A stretch of 6,873 bases of DNA, taken from Selenomonas sp. (GTDB lineage Bacteria; Bacillota; Negativicutes; Selenomonadales; Selenomonadaceae). The notes below the pieces were generated by a model that worked only from the letters and a program-made list of their open reading frames with translations, was not told the DNA's origin and searched no databases. How positions within the stretch are numbered: position 1 is the stretch's first letter; the number at the start of each line of letters is the position of its first letter. Made by a program: the position numbers and the translations under genes. The stretch lies in assembly GCF_022771645.1 (NCBI RefSeq), contig NZ_JALFCU010000032.1, forward strand, positions 1 to 6,873, read 5' to 3'. Below, piece by piece: positions 1-5,792 of the stretch.

Positions 1-60
1 CATGATGTGAAGTTATTGTGTGAGACACTTCATATCGAAATTCCAAATGAGTATAGATAA
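1..60 (+). other. Possible C-terminal end of a plus-strand reading frame entering the window
   Basis: Frame 1 is open from the first base and ends at a TAA (58-60). It reads HDVKLLCETLHIEIPNEYR, which has the look of a genuine protein tail. With only 19 codons in AT-rich DNA, an open frame of this length is quite likely by chance. No canonical terminator follows on the plus strand, only the U-tract-less hairpin at 74-105. If real, the gene would converge on the minus-strand gene at 166-726. I cannot assign a family. Low confidence. Confidence 0.15.
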
Positions 61-73
61 CTGCAAATAACAG

Positions 74-105
74 TTTGTAGGGGAGTTCTGATACTCCCCT
101 ATAAA
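74..105. repeat. Strong perfect hairpin in AT-rich DNA
   Basis: TAGGGGAGT (78-86) is a perfect inverted repeat of ACTCCCCTA (93-101) around a 6-nt loop, TCTGAT. A G-T wobble and three A-T pairs (74-77 with 102-105) extend the stem to about 13 bp. Neither strand has a run of T directly after the hairpin, so it is not a textbook intrinsic terminator. It could be a backup stop or mRNA-end stabiliser for the gene at 166-726, or a terminator for a plus-strand gene ending near 60. Its role is inferred only. Confidence 0.5.
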
Positions 106-141
106 AATGGCTATTTATCAACTGTTTGTTGTGACATAGCC
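101..141 (-). terminator. Probable intrinsic terminator of the 186-residue protein gene
   Basis: On the minus strand, GGCTAT (141-136) pairs with ATAGCC (114-109). A nested inner stem, CAAC (131-128) with GTTG (122-119), closes a 5-nt loop, and 4-nt internal loops lie on each side. The outer stem is followed directly by ATTTTTAT (108-101), a U-rich tract in the right place for Rho-independent termination. It begins 24 nt after the stop codon of the gene at 166-726. The stem is modest, so efficiency may be partial. Confidence 0.5.
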
Positions 142-165
142 TAACAGAAAAATATCGCAGCCGCC

Positions 166-726
166 TCAGAAAAACCGCTGGATGAGGTCGGCGGCGAGGT
201 TCTTGCCGCCGCAGCGCGAGTCGCTGCCCGACGACGTCATGGCCGCCGTGTAGCGCTGGTCGCCGTAGTACGTGATCTTGATGTGCTTGCTGACTTTCGG
301 GTCGGGGTCGATGCCGAGATCGTGGAGCTTCTTCTTCACGGCCGACGTCATGCCGCTGTAGCTCTTGACCGCCGTCTTGAGCTCCTGCGCGCGCCGGCGC
401 GGCTCGTCGTGGAACTCATTGTTTGCGAGAACGTCCTTCAAAATATCGGCGCGGCGCGTGCCCGCCTGGCAGTTCTCCGCCGCCTTGCGCAGTACGTCGA
501 GCACGACCTCGCGGATCTCTCCGGGATACAGGTCGTGCTCGCTGCCTCGGTGCACGACGCCGTCGCCCGTCGGCGCGCCGCTGCTCTGGAATGCCGTGAG
601 CCGTGATTCCAACAACTCGTTTTCTTCTTTCAGCAGCTCGACCTCGACTTCGAGGTCGCCGATCTGTTTTGCATACGCCTGCACGACGGCTTCCGCCGTG
701 CGCGGCTTTCCATTTTCTGTCGCCAT
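166..726 (-). CDS. Uncharacterised 186-residue protein with N-terminal coiled coil
   Basis: I do not recognise a named family. Residues about 18-47 form a strongly charged, Leu/Glu-rich heptad-like stretch (LEVEVELLKEENELLESRL) typical of a coiled coil. A linker to about residue 66 follows. Residues 67-186 look like a compact domain: a helix (LYPGEIREVVLDVLRKA), a motif GTRRADILKDVL (89-100) resembling a small helical bundle or winged helix, and a C-terminal strand-turn segment HIKITYYGDQRY (148-159), ending AADLIQRFF. There is no signal peptide or membrane segment, so it should be cytosolic and probably oligomeric. The ATG at 726 is preceded by AAAGGACGAGG, a usable ribosome binding site. 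It follows the recX terminator, so it is likely a separate transcription unit, and codon bias matches its neighbours. I have a weak impression of similar hypothetical proteins in Firmicutes. A nucleic-acid-binding role is possible but unproven. Confidence 0.8.
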   Translation of the reverse strand: MATENGKPRTAEAVVQAYAKQIGDLEVEVELLKEENELLESRLTAFQSSGAPTGDGVVHRGSEHDLYPGEIREVVLDVLRKAAENCQAGTRRADILKDVLANNEFHDEPRRRAQELKTAVKSYSGMTSAVKKKLHDLGIDPDPKVSKHIKITYYGDQRYTAAMTSSGSDSRCGGKNLAADLIQRFF

Positions 727-765
727 GATGCCTCGTCCTTTCTTCTTCCATTGTTATCTTGTAAC

Positions 766-794
766 ATTCTACAACCGCGCGCGCAATTCCTTCC
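766..794 (-). promoter_or_regulatory. Tentative promoter for the 186-residue protein gene
   Basis: The minus strand reads TAGAAT at 771-766, a 5/6 match to the -10 consensus, about 40 nt upstream of the ATG. At a 17-nt spacing the -35 position (794-789) reads GGAAGG, which does not match TTGACA. The case therefore rests on the -10 hexamer, on the recX terminator just upstream, and on the need for some promoter in this 133-nt gap. Confidence 0.25.
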
Positions 795-807
795 ACTCCA
801 CGCAAAG

Positions 808-849
808 AAACGCCGGCCGCGCATCTACACGATGCAACGGCCGGCGTTT
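808..849 (-). terminator. Intrinsic terminator after recX
   Basis: CGCCGGCC (811-818) pairs perfectly with GGCCGGCG (839-846), and AAA/TTT (808-810 with 847-849) extends the stem. An inner stem GCATC (821-825) with GATGC (831-835) caps it around a TACAC loop. On the minus strand the GC stem is followed by TTTCTTTG. It begins 10-13 nt after the recX stop codon, which fits the end of a recA-recX transcript. The plus strand has TTTTTT after the stem and might also terminate, but no plus-strand gene is seen here. Confidence 0.8.
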
Positions 850-859
850 TTTGCTGGCG

Positions 860-1330
860 TCACGAAAAATCGGAATCCATCTCTGCTTCCGCAGCGTACG
901 CTTCGACAGCCGCGCGCGCCGCATCGAGGTCGAACCCCTTTTGGTAAAGGTTCGCCATCATCTTGCGCGGGTCGGCGGATGTTTTGTACTTAAGGGACAG
1001 CACGCGGAGCGCGGCGGCTTTTTCGCGCTCGTACGTGTCCTTCGGGATGCAATCGCGGATCATCGCGCGGTCGAAGCCGCGCTGCTGGAGCTTGAGGACG
1101 ATCTGCCGCACGGAGCTGCGGCTTTCATTGTAAAGAAATTCGAACTGCCGTGCGCAGATGCCCGCATCGTCGAGGATGTGCTTCTCTTCGAGGCGCGCGA
1201 TGGCGGCCTCAATATCCGCTTCCTCGTAGCCTTTGCGCTGGAGCTTTTCGCGGAGCTTCGCCGTGCTCTGATCCTGGCGCGCGAGAAGGTCGACGGCGTA
1301 CATGAGCGCCGTCTTTTCACTTTTCGGCAT
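860..1330 (-). CDS. recX: RecX, regulatory protein modulating RecA
   Basis: RecX binds RecA filaments on DNA and limits or tunes their growth and recombinase activity. The 156-residue product shows the family's three-helix repeat pattern: LLARQDQSTAKLREKLQRKGYEEADIEAAIARLEE (about 15-49) carries the R-S-x-x-E-L-x-x-K-L-x-x-[RK]-G-like first repeat. FLYNESRSSVRQIVLKLQQRGFDRAMI (65-91) is the second, and the region around YKTSADPRKMMANLYQKGFDLDAARAAVE (115-143) the third. Length and all-alpha, charged composition fit the family. I choose the ATG at 1330 because AGGCGG lies 6 nt upstream. The frame extends to ATGs at 1336 and 1348, but the first abuts that Shine-Dalgarno sequence. The start lies inside the 3' end of recA (14-nt overlap), a usual recA-recX arrangement implying translational coupling. 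A strong terminator follows. Confidence 0.93.
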   Translation of the reverse strand: MPKSEKTALMYAVDLLARQDQSTAKLREKLQRKGYEEADIEAAIARLEEKHILDDAGICARQFEFLYNESRSSVRQIVLKLQQRGFDRAMIRDCIPKDTYEREKAAALRVLSLKYKTSADPRKMMANLYQKGFDLDAARAAVEAYAAEAEMDSDFS

Positions 1331-2396
1331 CGTCATCCGCCTGCGCATCCGCAGCTTCTGCCGGCTCGCCCTGGGCTTCCGTCAGCTTCGCGCGGATCTT
1401 CTCTTCGATCTCGGCGCACATCTCTGGGTTCTCCGCGAGCGTCTGCCTCGCGTTCTCCTTGCCCTGGCCGAGGCGCGTGCCGTTATACGAGAACCACGCG
1501 CCGCTCTTGTCGACGATGTCGAGGTCGACGCCCATGTCGATGACGCACGACAGCCGCGACACGCCTTCGCCATACATGATGTCGAATTCCGCCTGCTTAA
1601 AAGGCGGCGCGACCTTGTTCTTCACGACTTTGACGCGCGTGTGGTTGCCGATGAATTCCTGTCCTTGTTTGATGCCCTCCACGCGACGCACGTCGAGGCG
1701 CACGGATGCATAGAATTTCAGCGCGCGACCGCCCGTCGTCGTCTCGGGGTTGCCGAACATGACGCCGACCTTCTCGCGGATCTGGTTGATGAAGACGACG
1801 GCCGTGCGCGTCTTGCTCATGAAGCCCGTGAGCTTGCGCATGGCCTTGCTCATGAGGCGCGCGTGCAGGCCGACGTTGCTGTCGCCCATCTCGCCTTCGA
1901 TTTCCGCTTTCGGCACGAGCGCGGCAACGGAGTCGACGACGATGAGGTCGAGCGCACCGCTCCGAACGAGCGCTTCGACGATGTCGAGCGCCTGCTCGCC
2001 GTTGTCCGGCTGCGAAATGAGCAGGTTGTCGATGTCGACGCCGAGATGCTGCGCATAAATCGGATCGAGCGCGTGCTCCGCGTCGATGAACGCCGCGATG
2101 CCGCCGTTCTTCTGCGTTTCAGCGATCATGTGCAGCGTAACCGTCGTTTTGCCCGACGACTCTGGGCCGTAGATCTCGATGATGCGGCCGCGCGGGATGC
2201 CGCCGACGCCGAGCGCGACGTCGAGCGGCAGGATGCCCGTCGGGAGGACTTCGACGTTCATGCGCGCCTGCGCATCACCGAGACGCATGATCGCGCCTTT
2301 GCCGAAATCTTTCTCGATGCCCTTGAGCGCCTTGTCGAGCGCTTCTTTGCGCGCTTCTTCTGGGCTCAGTTCCTTGCCTTTGTCTTTTGCGTCCAT
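1317..2396 (-). CDS. recA: RecA recombinase
   Basis: RecA forms ATP-dependent filaments on single-stranded DNA, carries out homologous pairing and strand exchange, and acts as co-protease for LexA self-cleavage in the SOS response. The 359-residue protein is complete. It has an N-terminal polymerisation helix (DKALKGIEKDFGKGAIMRLG, 21-40), Walker A GPESSGKTT (77-85), FIDAEHALDP (103-112) and Walker B LIVVDSVAAL (151-160). The L1 region is about GEMGDSNVGLHAR (168-180); NQIREKVGVMFGNPETTTGG (204-223) includes L2. KFYASVRLD and KVVKNKVAPPFKQAEFDI follow, and the tail is acidic (about 340-359). Residues 53-59 read TGILPLD where E. coli has TGSLSLD, a variant I associate with Negativicutes. AAAGGAG (2409-2403) sits 6 nt before the ATG. 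It is followed by overlapping recX. No promoter or SOS operator is evident in the 69 nt upstream. Confidence 0.99.
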   Translation of the reverse strand: MDAKDKGKELSPEEARKEALDKALKGIEKDFGKGAIMRLGDAQARMNVEVLPTGILPLDVALGVGGIPRGRIIEIYGPESSGKTTVTLHMIAETQKNGGIAAFIDAEHALDPIYAQHLGVDIDNLLISQPDNGEQALDIVEALVRSGALDLIVVDSVAALVPKAEIEGEMGDSNVGLHARLMSKAMRKLTGFMSKTRTAVVFINQIREKVGVMFGNPETTTGGRALKFYASVRLDVRRVEGIKQGQEFIGNHTRVKVVKNKVAPPFKQAEFDIMYGEGVSRLSCVIDMGVDLDIVDKSGAWFSYNGTRLGQGKENARQTLAENPEMCAEIEEKIRAKLTEAQGEPAEAADAQADDDAEK

Positions 2397-2402
2397 TCTA
2401 GA

Positions 2403-2409
2403 CTCCTTT
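2403..2409 (-). promoter_or_regulatory. recA ribosome binding site
   Basis: The minus strand reads AAAGGAG 6 nt before the recA ATG (2396). This near-ideal Shine-Dalgarno sequence fixes the recA start and lies just downstream of the terminator hairpin at 2423-2452. Confidence 0.85.
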
Positions 2410-2422
2410 CATCGTTTGCCGA

Positions 2423-2452
2423 AAAAAGCGGGCGGCGAGCCGTCCGCTTTTT
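2423..2452 (-). terminator. Intrinsic terminator between transporter gene and recA
   Basis: AAAAAGCGGGCGG (2423-2435) pairs with CCGTCCGCTTTTT (2440-2452) through one G-T wobble around a CGAG tetraloop. Read on the minus strand, the GC-rich stem ends in a run of six T (2427-2422). It starts 13 nt after the transporter stop codon, as expected for the end of that transcript. The mirror-like A and T tracts mean it could also stop plus-strand transcription. It leaves only about 25 nt, mostly ribosome binding site, before recA. Confidence 0.85.
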
Positions 2453-2465
2453 GTTGTTTCAAAAA

Positions 2466-3746
2466 TTAGAGATACCGCAGCCACACGTACGCACTCGAGA
2501 TGATAATCGTGAGGATCATGATCGGGAACGCGACTTTCATGAAGCCGAGGAACGAAATCTGCTTGCCGCGCTGCGCCGCCATCGACGCGACGACGACGTT
2601 CGCGCTTGCGCCGATGAGCGTGCCGTTGCCGCCAAGGCAGGCGCCGAGTGCGAGGCTCCACCACATCGGGTCGAGATTCGTGAGGCCCATCTGGCCCATG
2701 TCCTTGATGAGCGGGATCAGCGTCGCGACGAACGGGATGTTGTCGATGAACGCCGAGGCGATGGCGCTCATCCAGAGGATCAGCATGGCCGTCGCGTTGA
2801 CGCTGCCGTTCGTGATCTGGATGGCCTCCGCCGCGAGCATCTTGATGACGCCCGTCTCGACGAGCGCGCCGACGAGCACGAACAGGCCGGCGAAGAAGAA
2901 GATCGCGAGCCATTCGACTTTCGACAGCACTTTCGCGATCATGCCCTCGTTGCGCGTGAACGTGATGAGGAGCAGGAGGCCTGCGCCCGACAGCGCGCAC
3001 GTCGCCGTGTCGAGGCCGAGCGTGCCGTGCAGCACGAACATCGAGATCGTGATGGCGATGACGAACAGGCATTTCTTCAGCAGCGCCGGGTTCGCGATCT
3101 GGCTGCGCGCATTGAGGCTCATGACTTTTTCCTGCAGCTCCGGCTGCGTCTTGAGCTCGCTGTGGTACAGCGCGATCAGCACGGCGTCGACGACGAGGAA
3201 AATGACGATCGCGACGCCCGTGAGGTTCGCGACGAAGTCCATGAAGTTCAGGCCGACGGCGCTGCCGATCATGATGTTCGGCGGGTCGCCGATGAGCGTC
3301 GCCGTGCCGCCGATGTTCGACGCGAGGATCTGCGAGATGAGATACGGCTTCACGTCGACCTTGAGCTGCGCCGTGATGGAAAACGTGATGGGCACGGTCA
3401 GGAGCACCGTCGTCACGTTGTCGAGGAGGGCCGAGCAGACCATCGTCAGCGCCGAGAGCGCGATGAGCAGCTTGATCGGCTGCGCCTTGACTTTCTTCGC
3501 CGCCCAGATGGCAAGGAAGTTGAAGAGGCCCGTCTCGCTCGTGATGTTCACGATGATCATCATGCCCATGAGCAGGCCGAGCGTGTTGAAATCAATATGG
3601 CTGATCGCCGTTGCCTGGTCGATGACGCCGCAGAGGATCATGAGCGACGCGCCGCAGATGCCGACAATCGTGCGATGTACTTTTTCTGAAATGATCAGCG
3701 CATAGGCTGCAACAAAGATGATCACGGCAATCGTCGTGGTTGTCAT
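2466..3746 (-). CDS. ArsB/NhaD-type ion transporter (SLC13-like permease)
   Basis: This 426-residue integral membrane protein belongs to the ion transporter superfamily that includes NhaD Na+/H+ antiporters, ArsB arsenite permeases, citrate/anion permeases and the human P protein. The sequence suggests 10-12 hydrophobic helices, starting at about residue 4 and ending near 422. Family motifs appear twice, as expected for the inverted-repeat fold. SALLDNVTTVLL (105-116) matches SAFIDNIPFVATLIPL (331-346). ASNIGGTATLIGDPPNIMIG (142-161) matches the re-entrant region ALGACLGGNGTLIGASANV (366-384). A cytosolic loop lies around 196-224. The substrate cannot be read from sequence: Na+/H+ exchange or organic-anion/arsenite transport are all possible, and no ars genes are nearby. 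The ATG at 3746 has only a weak Shine-Dalgarno sequence (AAGAAGTGG). The 58-nt gap from the upstream gene has no terminator, so co-transcription is likely. Confidence 0.9.
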   Translation of the reverse strand: MTTTTIAVIIFVAAYALIISEKVHRTIVGICGASLMILCGVIDQATAISHIDFNTLGLLMGMMIIVNITSETGLFNFLAIWAAKKVKAQPIKLLIALSALTMVCSALLDNVTTVLLTVPITFSITAQLKVDVKPYLISQILASNIGGTATLIGDPPNIMIGSAVGLNFMDFVANLTGVAIVIFLVVDAVLIALYHSELKTQPELQEKVMSLNARSQIANPALLKKCLFVIAITISMFVLHGTLGLDTATCALSGAGLLLLITFTRNEGMIAKVLSKVEWLAIFFFAGLFVLVGALVETGVIKMLAAEAIQITNGSVNATAMLILWMSAIASAFIDNIPFVATLIPLIKDMGQMGLTNLDPMWWSLALGACLGGNGTLIGASANVVVASMAAQRGKQISFLGFMKVAFPIMILTIIISSAYVWLRYL

Positions 3747-3795
3747 CCGTTATCCACTTCTTTCTGATTTGTTGTTTCAGCTTGATTGCTTATCC

Positions 3796-3813
3796 CATCT
3801 TTGCTCAAAGATG
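3796..3813. repeat. Perfect 8-bp palindrome over the orf101 stop codon
   Basis: CATCTTTG (3796-3803) and CAAAGATG (3806-3813) are exact inverted repeats around a 2-nt centre. As RNA this would give a 7-bp stem with a 4-nt loop. It spans the stop codon (3805-3807) of the 101-residue protein gene. No T-run follows on either strand, so it is not a normal terminator. It could be a weak mRNA processing or stability element, or an operator for the transporter gene. The function is inferred only, and chance is possible. Confidence 0.4.
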
Positions 3814-4110
3814 ATAGACTGGTCGGATCGTGATGGTCTCGCCGTCTTTCTTGATCTTGTACTTGATGTCCGTCGCGCCTTTGAGCGTGAGCTGGAGCTT
3901 GAGCTCCGTCAGCGCCTTGCCGAGGTCTTCCGTCAGCCGGCGCGTGAAGCCCGCTTTCGCGAGCTCGACGGGCGGCTCGACGCCCGGCGCTTCGCGGCGT
4001 CGTTTTGCTTCTGCCTTTTCAGCTTTCTCGAACTGTTCTTCGAGCGTTTCCGGCTCGACCCAGTTCTTCATCATGTCCTTGTCCGAGAGGTTCTTCGGGA
4101 TTTTGGGCAC
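3805..4110 (-). CDS. Uncharacterised 101-residue charged protein downstream of glnS
   Basis: I do not recognise a family. The frame stays open upstream into glnS, but the start is best placed at the GTG (4110): AGGGAGG (4124-4118) lies 7 nt before it, and translation from there gives MPKIPKNLSDKDMM. The N-terminal half (about 21-45) is a very charged Glu/Lys/Arg helix, EPETLEEQFEKAEKAEAKRR, then a Pro-containing linker. The second half (about 54-101) predicts a helix, FTRRLTEDLGKALTELKLQL, and a beta-like end, DIKYKIKKDGETITIRPVYHL. There is no membrane segment, signal peptide or cysteine, so it should be a soluble cytosolic protein. It begins 13 nt after the glnS stop, whose TAA is part of its Shine-Dalgarno sequence. 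This strongly supports real, coupled translation. A link to glutaminylation or RNA binding would be guesswork. Confidence 0.8.
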   Translation of the reverse strand: MPKIPKNLSDKDMMKNWVEPETLEEQFEKAEKAEAKRRREAPGVEPPVELAKAGFTRRLTEDLGKALTELKLQLTLKGATDIKYKIKKDGETITIRPVYHL

Positions 4111-4123
4111 AAAAACGCCTCCC

Positions 4124-5779
4124 TTATTTCTTCTGCACTTTCGCCCACGTGTCGCGCAGGCCGACGATGCGGTTGAAGACGAGATGGCCAGGCGTCGTGT
4201 CAGGATCGACGACGAAATAGCCTTCGCGCAGGAACTGGAAATGCGTCTCCGGCGCGGCGTAGGCGAGCGACGGCTCGACCTTCGCATCCGTGAGGACTTC
4301 CATGGAGTCCTTGTTCAGCGCCGCGATGAAATCCTTCGGCACATTGCCCTCTTCATCCGTCTCGATGAGGTAGTCATAGAGGCGCACTTCCGCGTCGAGC
4401 GCCGTCTTTTCCGCAACCCAATGGATCGTGCCCTTGATCTTGCGGCCGGCCGTCTTGCCGCCCGACTTCGAATCTGGGTCGATCGTACAATGAAGCTCCT
4501 TGATGCTGCCATCATCGTTCTTGACGACCTCGTCGCACTTGATGATGTACGCGTGCTTCAGGCGCACTTCCCCGCCCGGCTTCAGGCGGAAGAACTTCTT
4601 CGGCGGGTTCTCCGAAAAATCGTCCTGCTCGATGTAGATGACGCGCGAGAACGGCACATAGCGGTGGCCGCCGTGCATCGGGTTGTTGTCGGCAACGAGC
4701 ATCTCCTCGTGGTCTTCCGGCACGTTCGTCAGCACAACTTTCAGCGGGCGCAGCACGGCCATGACGCGGTCGGCGTGCTCGTTGAGATCCTCGCGGACAG
4801 CGTGCTCGAGCATCGCGATGTCGACGAGGCTGTTCGCCTTCGCGACACCGATCTCCTCGCAGAACGCCTTGATGGCCGCCGGCGTGTAGCCGCGGCGGCG
4901 CAGGCCCGAAATCGTCGGCATGCGCGGATCGTCCCAGCCGCGCACATAGCCCTCTTCCACAAGCTGGCGCAGCTTGCGCTTGCTCGTGACCGTGTTCGTG
5001 AGGTTCAGGCGCGCGAACTCGATCTGGCGCGGGCGCGTCATCGGGTCGAAGTCGAGCGAGTCGAGCAACCAGTCATAGAACGGGCGATGCTCCTCAAACT
5101 CGAGCGTGCAAACGGAATGCGTGATACCCTCGATCGCGTCCGAGAGCGGATGCGCGAAATCGTACATCGGATAGATGCACCACTTGTCGCCCGTGCGATG
5201 ATGCGTCGCGTGCGCGATGCGGTAGATGACCGTGTCGCGCATGACCATGTTCGGCGACGCCATGTCGATCTTCGCGCGCAGCACGCGCGCGCCGTCCGGG
5301 AACTCGCCCGCCTTCATGCGGCGGAACAAGTCGAGGTTTTCTTCCACGCTGCGATTCCTGAACGGGCTTTCCTTGCCCGGCTCCGTCAGCGTGCCGCGAT
5401 ACGCCTTGATTTCCTCGGCCGAGAGGTCGTCGACGTAGGCAAGGCCTTTCTTGATGAGCTGCTCCGCAAAGTCATACAGCTGGTCGAAATAATCCGACGC
5501 ATAGAACTTGCGGTCGCCCCAGCTGAAACCGAGCCACCGGATATTGTCTTGGATGGAGTCGACGTACTCGACATCTTCCTTCGTCGGGTTCGTGTCGTCG
5601 AAACGCAAGTTGCAGAGGCCGCCGTTCTTTTCCGCGAGGCCGAAATTCAGGCAGATGGACTTCGCGTGGCCGACGTGCAAGTAGCCGTTCGGCTCAGGCG
5701 GGAATCGCGTATGAATGCCTGTCGTATATTTGCCGTTTTTGAGATCTTCATCGATTTCGTTCTGGATGAAGTTCGCCAT
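4124..5779 (-). CDS. glnS: Glutaminyl-tRNA synthetase (GlnRS)
   Basis: GlnRS is a class I aminoacyl-tRNA synthetase that charges tRNA-Gln with glutamine in the cytosol. The 551-residue protein has the E. coli-type length. TRFPPEPNGYLHVGHAKSI (24-42) contains the HIGH-like HVGH (35-38). RFDDTNPTKEDVEYVDSI (59-76) is the GlnRS/GluRS signature. The acceptor-stem-binding insertion follows, then YPMYDFAHPLSDAIEGITHS (203-222). The KMSKS-like loop is VTSKRKL (264-270), where E. coli has VMSKR. The C-terminal half (about 340-551) forms the two anticodon-binding beta barrels, including DNNPMHGGHRYVPFSRVIYIEQDDF and GTIHWV. I choose the ATG at 5779 because GGGGAG lies 6 nt upstream and the translation begins MANFIQNEIDEDLKNGKY. 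Most Firmicutes lack GlnRS and use Glu-tRNA-Gln amidotransferase, so its presence is notable. It is the middle gene of a tightly packed cluster. No T-box leader is seen. Confidence 0.98.
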   Translation of the reverse strand: MANFIQNEIDEDLKNGKYTTGIHTRFPPEPNGYLHVGHAKSICLNFGLAEKNGGLCNLRFDDTNPTKEDVEYVDSIQDNIRWLGFSWGDRKFYASDYFDQLYDFAEQLIKKGLAYVDDLSAEEIKAYRGTLTEPGKESPFRNRSVEENLDLFRRMKAGEFPDGARVLRAKIDMASPNMVMRDTVIYRIAHATHHRTGDKWCIYPMYDFAHPLSDAIEGITHSVCTLEFEEHRPFYDWLLDSLDFDPMTRPRQIEFARLNLTNTVTSKRKLRQLVEEGYVRGWDDPRMPTISGLRRRGYTPAAIKAFCEEIGVAKANSLVDIAMLEHAVREDLNEHADRVMAVLRPLKVVLTNVPEDHEEMLVADNNPMHGGHRYVPFSRVIYIEQDDFSENPPKKFFRLKPGGEVRLKHAYIIKCDEVVKNDDGSIKELHCTIDPDSKSGGKTAGRKIKGTIHWVAEKTALDAEVRLYDYLIETDEEGNVPKDFIAALNKDSMEVLTDAKVEPSLAYAAPETHFQFLREGYFVVDPDTTPGHLVFNRIVGLRDTWAKVQKK

Positions 5780-5792
5780 GGTGATCTCCCCT

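Noticed and set aside
1..165. A CRISPR array, tRNA or insertion-sequence end in the AT-rich left tract.
   Set aside because: There are no regular direct repeats, no cloverleaf with a CCA-type acceptor, and no transposase or paired terminal repeats within the window.
1331..1348. An earlier start for recX at the ATGs at 1348 or 1336.
   Set aside because: The AGGCGG Shine-Dalgarno sequence is 6 nt before the ATG at 1330 but abuts or lies after the earlier ATGs. The extra MRRRMT is not typical of RecX.
365..1543. A 392-codon plus-strand open frame crossing the 186-residue gene, the recX terminator, recX and the end of recA.
   Set aside because: It runs through a terminator hairpin and antisense to recX and recA. 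Its composition is Arg/Ser-rich and shadow-like.
2455..2462. TTGAAA on the minus strand as a recA -35 element.
   Set aside because: At 16-18 nt downstream the sequence is the GC-rich terminator stem (CTCGCC region), with nothing like a -10 hexamer.
1302..3689. A 795-codon plus-strand open frame lying antisense to recA and the transporter gene.
   Set aside because: It is the shadow of two confidently identified genes with strong GC codon bias. Its translation is an implausible Arg/Asp/His/Glu-rich low-complexity sequence.
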